A DNA stretch of 64,000 nucleotides from Paraburkholderia caribensis (GTDB taxonomy: Bacteria > Pseudomonadota > Gammaproteobacteria > Burkholderiales > Burkholderiaceae). The translations under genes and the position numbers were made by a program. Shown here piece after piece: positions 59,703-64,000 of this stretch. Each line of letters opens with the position of its first letter. Positions within the stretch are counted from its first letter, which is position 1. The stretch spans positions 1,860,001-1,924,000 of the forward strand of contig NZ_CP026102.1 in NCBI RefSeq assembly GCF_002902945.1. Direction: 5' to 3'. The notes under the pieces are model-generated. The model was not told the origin of the DNA. It made no database searches and worked only from the letters and a program-made list of their open reading frames with translations.

Positions 59703-61499
59703 TCAGTGGTTGTCGCGCGATTCGCCGCGCAACTCGATGATGTTGAGATACATGGTCGCCGGTTCGAGACACGCGCCGTTGCCCTGCTGACCTACCATGC
59801 TTCGATACATGTCCTCCCAGGGGGTCTGATTGTGCAGCAACGGCGCAGACCACGCGGCCCGGCGCGCAGCAAGCTCGTCATCGGAGACCAGCAGGTCGAC
59901 GCGTCGCCTCTTCAGATCGATGCGCAGCCGGTCGCCCGTTTTCAGCAGCGCCAGCCCGCCGCCTAACACCGCTTCCGGCGATACGTTCAGAATGGACGGA
60001 CTGCCCGAAGTGCCGCTCTGGCGCCCATCGCCCATCGTCGGCAACGTGTCGATGCCGCGACGGATCAATGCTGCCGGCGGCTGCATGTTGACCACTTCGG
60101 CACCGCCCGGATAACCGACGGGTCCGCAGTTCCGCATGACGAGCATCGAGTTTTCGTCGATTGCAAGTGCGGGATCGTCGATCCGTGCGTGATAGTCCTC
60201 CGGGCCTTCGAAGACCACAGCCGTGACTTCGAATGCATCCGGATCGTCGGGATTCGACAGGAAGCGCCCTCTAAACCGTGCGTCGATGACGCTGACTTTC
60301 ATCACAGCGTTGTCGAACAGGTTCCCGCCGAGCACGATATGGCCGCCTGCGGGCTTCAGCGGCGCATCGAATGCCCGGATCACTTCGCGGTCCGGCGCAG
60401 CGACCTGCGCCAGATTTTCCGCCAGCACACGCCCGGTGACGGTCATCTCGCCGCCGTGCAACCGGCCCGCAGCAAGCAATTCCCTCATCACGCCCGGCAC
60501 ACCACCGGCACGATGAAAGGCTTCGCCGAGGAAACGCCCCGCCGGCTGGCAATCGACAAGCAAAGGAATGTCGGCACCGACGCGCTGCCAGTCATCGAGC
60601 GAATGCGCCACGCCAATGTGTCGAGCGATCGCGATCATGTGGATTGGGCAATTCGACGAAGCGCCGATCGCGGCTGCGACGGCCACTGCGTTTTCGAAGG
60701 CCTTGCACGTCATGATGTCCGACGGCCTGAGGTTTTCGCCGATCATCTGCACGATCCGCTTGCCCGTCTCGTACGCAAACCAGCCGCGCTCGCGATACGG
60801 CGCAGGCACCGATGCGCAACCGGGCAACGACATGCCGAGTGCTTCGGCGAGCGAATTCATCGAAAGCGCCGTGCCCATCGAATTGCAGTGTCCCGCGGAC
60901 GGTGCCGACGCCGCGACCTTTTCCATGAACGCCGCGTAATCGAGTTCGTCTCTCGCGAGTTCCTTGCGCGCCTCCCACACAACGGTGCCGGAGCCCGCCA
61001 GTTTCCCCTGATACCAGCCGTCGAGCATCGGACCACCCGACAGCACGATCGCCGGAATGTTGACGGTCGCAGCGGCCATCAGGCAAGCGGGCGTGGTCTT
61101 GTCGCAACCTGTCGTGAGCACAACGCCGTCTAGCGGATAGCCGTGCAGTACTTCGACCAGCCCGAGATAGGCCAGATTGCGATCGAGTGCCGCTGTCGGC
61201 CGCTTGCCCGTTTCCTGGATCGGATGAACAGGAAACTCGAGCGGAATACCGCCCGCGTCGCGGATGCCGTCGCGCACGCGTTTTGCAAGCTCGATATGGT
61301 GTCGATTGCACGGCGCGAGATCAGAGCCTGTCTGCGCGATTCCGACGATCGGCTTACCCGACTGCAACTCTTCGCGCGTAATGCCGAAGTTCATGTAGCG
61401 CTCGAGATACAGCGCAGTCATGCCGGGATTCGATGGGTTGTCGAACCAACGGCGGCTGCGCAGCGGCCTCGGCGCGCGAGCTGACTGATCAGATGTCAA
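59703..61499 (-). CDS. IlvD/Edd-family dehydratase, sugar-acid type
   Basis: A 598-residue dehydratase. It has the family cysteines in S-D-L-A-P-C-N, T-T-G-C-D-K-T-T-P-A-C and S-A-G-H-C-N-S-M-G-T-A, and the late motifs N-C-G-P-V-G-Y-P-G and G-T-S-G-S-P-S-I-L-N. The opening RRWFDNPSNPGMTALYLERYMNFG is that of arabonate/xylonate-type dehydratases rather than of dihydroxyacid dehydratase. It dehydrates an aldonic acid to its 2-keto-3-deoxy form with an Fe-S cluster. The start is TTG at 61499, because GAGGAGA is well placed and an ATG at 61544 would overlap the aminotransferase gene. Confidence 0.88.
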   Translation of the reverse strand: MTSDQSARAPRPLRSRRWFDNPSNPGMTALYLERYMNFGITREELQSGKPIVGIAQTGSDLAPCNRHHIELAKRVRDGIRDAGGIPLEFPVHPIQETGKRPTAALDRNLAYLGLVEVLHGYPLDGVVLTTGCDKTTPACLMAAATVNIPAIVLSGGPMLDGWYQGKLAGSGTVVWEARKELARDELDYAAFMEKVAASAPSAGHCNSMGTALSMNSLAEALGMSLPGCASVPAPYRERGWFAYETGKRIVQMIGENLRPSDIMTCKAFENAVAVAAAIGASSNCPIHMIAIARHIGVAHSLDDWQRVGADIPLLVDCQPAGRFLGEAFHRAGGVPGVMRELLAAGRLHGGEMTVTGRVLAENLAQVAAPDREVIRAFDAPLKPAGGHIVLGGNLFDNAVMKVSVIDARFRGRFLSNPDDPDAFEVTAVVFEGPEDYHARIDDPALAIDENSMLVMRNCGPVGYPGGAEVVNMQPPAALIRRGIDTLPTMGDGRQSGTSGSPSILNVSPEAVLGGGLALLKTGDRLRIDLKRRRVDLLVSDDELAARRAAWSAPLLHNQTPWEDMYRSMVGQQGNGACLEPATMYLNIIELRGESRDNH

Positions 61500-61521
61500 C
61501 GCTCTCTCCTCAGGCTGCCTA

Positions 61522-62853
61522 TCAGGCGCGAAGCAGCGCTTCATATCGGTCGATGAACGACGTCACCGCTTCTTCGAGACGTTGCAGATCGGCTTCGTCG
61601 TGTGCCAGTGTCAGCACGATGAAGCCGCGGCGCGCGACGTAACATCCATGTTCAGTCATGTGAAAGAAGAACAGGTCTTTGAGCGGCGTTTCGGCCTCGC
61701 TGAGATCGTCGACGGAATGGATCGGCTGAGTGCCCGCATGCAGATTCATCAGCGATCCGATGCCTGTGAACTGCATCGCGACATGGCGTTCGCGGCACAG
61801 CCCGTTGATTCGCGCCCGCAGCCGCTCGCCTTTTTCGTTGAGCGCAGCGGCAGCGCCTGGCGTATAGAGGCGAGAAAGGCCCGCGTATCCGGCTGCCATC
61901 GACAACACGTTGTTGTTGAACGTACCCGCGTGCGGCGTGGCGCCGGGCAAGCGCGGATCGAACTGCGCCATCACATCCTTGCGGCCGCCAAATGCGCCAA
62001 ACGACATGCCGCCGCCAATGTACTTACCGAACGTCGTGAGGTCGGGACGGATGCCGAGCAACGCCTGCCGTCCACCACCCGACAGGCGCGATGTCACGAC
62101 TTCGTCGAAAATCAGCAACGCATCGTGTCGTTGCGTCAGCGCTCGCAATCCCTTCAGGAATTCAGGTTCGCCGACGATGCATCCACCTGCAACCTGCATC
62201 GGCTCCACGATAACGGCGGCGATCTCGTCCCCGTGCGTAGCGAAGACGGCTTCGACGGCGCTCAGATCGTTGTACGGCACGACGACGAAATCGTGCGGCA
62301 CGTTCACCGCGCTATTGCCGCTACCGAAAGTCAGAACACCGCCGTGATAGCCGCCCTTAAGGGCAATGACTTTCTTGCGCCCCGTGAAGATGAGCGACGC
62401 CGCAATGGCCATCAGGTTCGACTCCGTACCTGAGTTTGTAAATCGCAGTGATTCGACGGAATCGAAACGCTCTTGCAACAGACGCGCAAGCGGCACTTCC
62501 AGCGTATTGTGGCCCGTCAGATTGAGACCGTTATCGAGTGCCTCGACAACGGCTGCGCGAATCACGGGGTGACTATGGCCATACATCGCCGTCGTGTACT
62601 CGGCGAGGAAGTCAGTATAGGCGTGACCGTCTACGTCCCACAAGCGCTTGCCCTCGCCGCGCGCGATCGTCAATGGGAACGGCGAATAAAACAGCACGGA
62701 ACGGGTATTGCCGCCCGGCATGACGGATAAGGCTTCAAGATGCGCCGCTTCACTTTTGGGGTTCGACTTTGCGAACGCGCCCGAGGCGAGTGAAGCCGCG
62801 CGCCTGAGTTCCGCCATATCCGGCTGCGATGGCAATACGTTGGTTATCGACAT
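61522..62853 (-). CDS. Class III aminotransferase (glutamate-1-semialdehyde mutase-like)
   Basis: A 443-residue PLP enzyme. It has P-G-G-N-T-R-S-V, L-W-D-V-D-G-H-A-Y-T-D, R-F-T-N-S-G-T-E-S-N, the G-G-Y-H-G-G loop, the cofactor Asp in L-L-I-F-D-E-V-V-T-S and the Schiff-base lysine in T-F-G-K-Y-I-G-G-G. This places it near glutamate-1-semialdehyde aminomutase, a group with many catabolic omega- or beta-amino acid transaminases. The operon context (binding protein, dehydratase) argues for a catabolic role rather than heme synthesis. GGAG precedes the ATG at 62853. Confidence 0.9.
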   Translation of the reverse strand: MSITNVLPSQPDMAELRRAASLASGAFAKSNPKSEAAHLEALSVMPGGNTRSVLFYSPFPLTIARGEGKRLWDVDGHAYTDFLAEYTTAMYGHSHPVIRAAVVEALDNGLNLTGHNTLEVPLARLLQERFDSVESLRFTNSGTESNLMAIAASLIFTGRKKVIALKGGYHGGVLTFGSGNSAVNVPHDFVVVPYNDLSAVEAVFATHGDEIAAVIVEPMQVAGGCIVGEPEFLKGLRALTQRHDALLIFDEVVTSRLSGGGRQALLGIRPDLTTFGKYIGGGMSFGAFGGRKDVMAQFDPRLPGATPHAGTFNNNVLSMAAGYAGLSRLYTPGAAAALNEKGERLRARINGLCRERHVAMQFTGIGSLMNLHAGTQPIHSVDDLSEAETPLKDLFFFHMTEHGCYVARRGFIVLTLAHDEADLQRLEEAVTSFIDRYEALLRA

Positions 62854-62908
62854 ATGCACTCCTGATTCATTCGGGATCTGTTGCTGAATATGGGTTCTGC
62901 GAGATCGG

Positions 62909-64000
62909 TCATTCGACGGGCACGATCGATCCGCCCGCGGACCGATATACCGTCATCGGTGCCTTGATCCATTCGCCGCGCTGATCGAAGCGTACTTGCC
63001 CGAACAGGGTGTTAAAGGTCGTCTGATGAAGCGTCTTGTCGAGTGCTTCTGGCGATAGCGATTGCGCCTTCGCAATTGCCTCGCCCATCATCAAGGTGGC
63101 GGCGTAGAAAGACGGTGCCTTCTGATCGGGATCGACACCATATGCTGCCTTGAAGCGGGCCTCGAAGCGTTTGCCATCGGGTAACGCTGCAAGCGGCACA
63201 CCGCCTTGTGGACAGTACATTTTCTTGTCGAGCGCACCGTCGGCAAGCTTCGGAAATTCGCCGACGCACAGTCCATCGCCACCCATCAATACCGCGTTGA
63301 TTCCAAGGTCGCGCATCTGTCTGGCCAGATAGGCGGCCTGCCCGTAATAACCGCCGTAGAAAATGGCTTGCGGTTTCTCCAGTTTCACCTTCGACAGCAC
63401 CGCCTTGAAATCAACGGTGTGATCTGTAGCGTACTCGCGCGCAATAATTTCGATTCCCTGCTTCTTCGCCGTATTGGAAAACACATCCGCTACACCCGCG
63501 CCATATGCCGTGCGATCGTCTATCACCGCGACGCGCTTCAGATGCAGCGTATTCGCGGCAAAGTCAGCCATTTTTCCGCCAAGTACATTGTCGTCAGTGG
63601 TCAGACGGAATACGTACGGGTAGCCGGGAACCGTCAATGCGGGGTTCGATGCCGCGGGCGTGATCATGATCACCTTCGCATCGTTGTAGATCTTCGACGC
63701 GGGTATCGTCACGCCAGAATTCCAGTGCCCGATTACTGCGAGCACACCGTTGTCTACGAGTTTCTGCGCAACAGTCACTCCGGCCTTCGGATCGGATTGA
63801 TCGTCCACTGAAATCAATTCAAACTTGAGCGGCTGGCCATTCAGCGTCATATGCTTTGCATTGAGATCATCGACAGCGAGTCTCGCGCCGCGCTCGTTGT
63901 CTTTGCCGCTCGCCGCCTGCGAACCCGTCAGTGGACCTGCGACACCAATCTTCACTACCGTGTCGGCATGAACCGCCGCGGATGCCAACGCAACGCTCAG
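62909..64000 (-). CDS. Branched-chain amino acid-type ABC transporter binding protein (incomplete at the edge)
   Basis: At least 363 residues of a periplasmic binding protein of the LivK type. The end of the signal peptide (L-S-V-A-L-A-S-A-A-V-H-A) is visible, followed by V-V-K-I-G-V-A-G-P-L-T-G-S-Q-A-A-S-G-K-D and the domain-typical V-I-G-H-W-N-S-G-V-T, A-A-S-N-P-A-L-T and F-Y-G-G-Y-Y-G-Q-A. The start codon lies beyond base 64000. Its stop is 55 bases before the aminotransferase start, so it is the first visible gene of the operon and points to import of an amino acid or amino compound. Confidence 0.92.
   Translation of the reverse strand: MSVALASAAVHADTVVKIGVAGPLTGSQAASGKDNERGARLAVDDLNAKHMTLNGQPLKFELISVDDQSDPKAGVTVAQKLVDNGVLAVIGHWNSGVTIPASKIYNDAKVIMITPAASNPALTVPGYPYVFRLTTDDNVLGGKMADFAANTLHLKRVAVIDDRTAYGAGVADVFSNTAKKQGIEIIAREYATDHTVDFKAVLSKVKLEKPQAIFYGGYYGQAAYLARQMRDLGINAVLMGGDGLCVGEFPKLADGALDKKMYCPQGGVPLAALPDGKRFEARFKAAYGVDPDQKAPSFYAATLMMGEAIAKAQSLSPEALDKTLHQTTFNTLFGQVRFDQRGEWIKAPMTVYRSAGGSIVPVE

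Noticed and set aside
1..64000. CRISPR arrays, tRNA or rRNA genes, phage modules
   Set aside because: No regularly spaced repeats, no cloverleaf or rRNA-like sequence and no phage structural genes were noticed by eye.

Overview
The window looks like a chromosome or megaplasmid segment of a member of the Burkholderiaceae (Paraburkholderia, Caballeronia or Burkholderia). The reasons are the high GC content, the proteins typical of the group (DUF4148, DUF3331, short H-NS variants, a zinc-ribbon protein of the type called BCAM0308 in Burkholderia cenocepacia), and AGGAGG-type ribosome binding sites. No rRNA, tRNA, CRISPR array or replication origin was seen.

Positions 1 to about 31.6 kb are a stress and anoxia-persistence island, mostly on the minus strand. 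It holds CBS-domain proteins, Hsp20, a cold-shock protein, a DUF1269 protein, a GYD protein, a flavodoxin-like protein, an HPF/RaiA-like ribosome factor, a UbiB-type kinase and many small proteins. It also holds a nucleotide and NAD salvage set: a PRPP-synthase-like enzyme, two phosphoribosyltransferases (one is nicotinate phosphoribosyltransferase), a DHH phosphoesterase, and a decayed nicotinamidase gene. The most striking feature is a recurring palindrome, TTGAY-N4-RTCAA, of the FNR/FixK type. It sits upstream of most transcription units, usually with a -10-like hexamer about 21 nt further on. This suggests one low-oxygen regulon, as in the lxa locus of B. cenocepacia. The gene content also parallels the mycobacterial DosR dormancy regulon. 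One such box stands in front of an intergenic pair of hairpins ending in a T-run, a candidate anaerobic small RNA at 31569-31641.

From 31.7 to 36.6 kb there is a truncated PAS sensor, a second cold-shock gene with a terminator, small proteins, an H-NS-like protein and a PAS-containing chemotaxis receptor. From 36.9 to 48.8 kb lies an accessory region for detoxification and redox work. It contains an amidase divergent from a TetR regulator with two operator palindromes, and a LysR regulator divergent from a cluster of alpha/beta hydrolase, RclC-like protein, AhpD-like protein and a hydrolase-AhpD fusion. An RclA-like flavoprotein and a cNMP-domain thioredoxin-reductase-like flavoprotein follow.

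From 49.1 to 55.6 kb a GlxA/AraC regulator is followed by two short-chain dehydrogenases and an MFS transporter. The MFS gene runs out of frame into the remnant of a second glxA copy, and an IS1182-family element with a GGCC target duplication has split that remnant. From 55.9 to 58.6 kb there are four small lipoproteins. Two transcription units here again carry FNR-like boxes, and one lipoprotein is a paralogue of a boxed lipoprotein at 10.6 kb.

From 58.9 kb to the end is a minus-strand catabolic operon: a branched-chain-amino-acid-type binding protein (incomplete at the edge), a class III aminotransferase, an IlvD/Edd sugar-acid dehydratase and a short-chain dehydrogenase.
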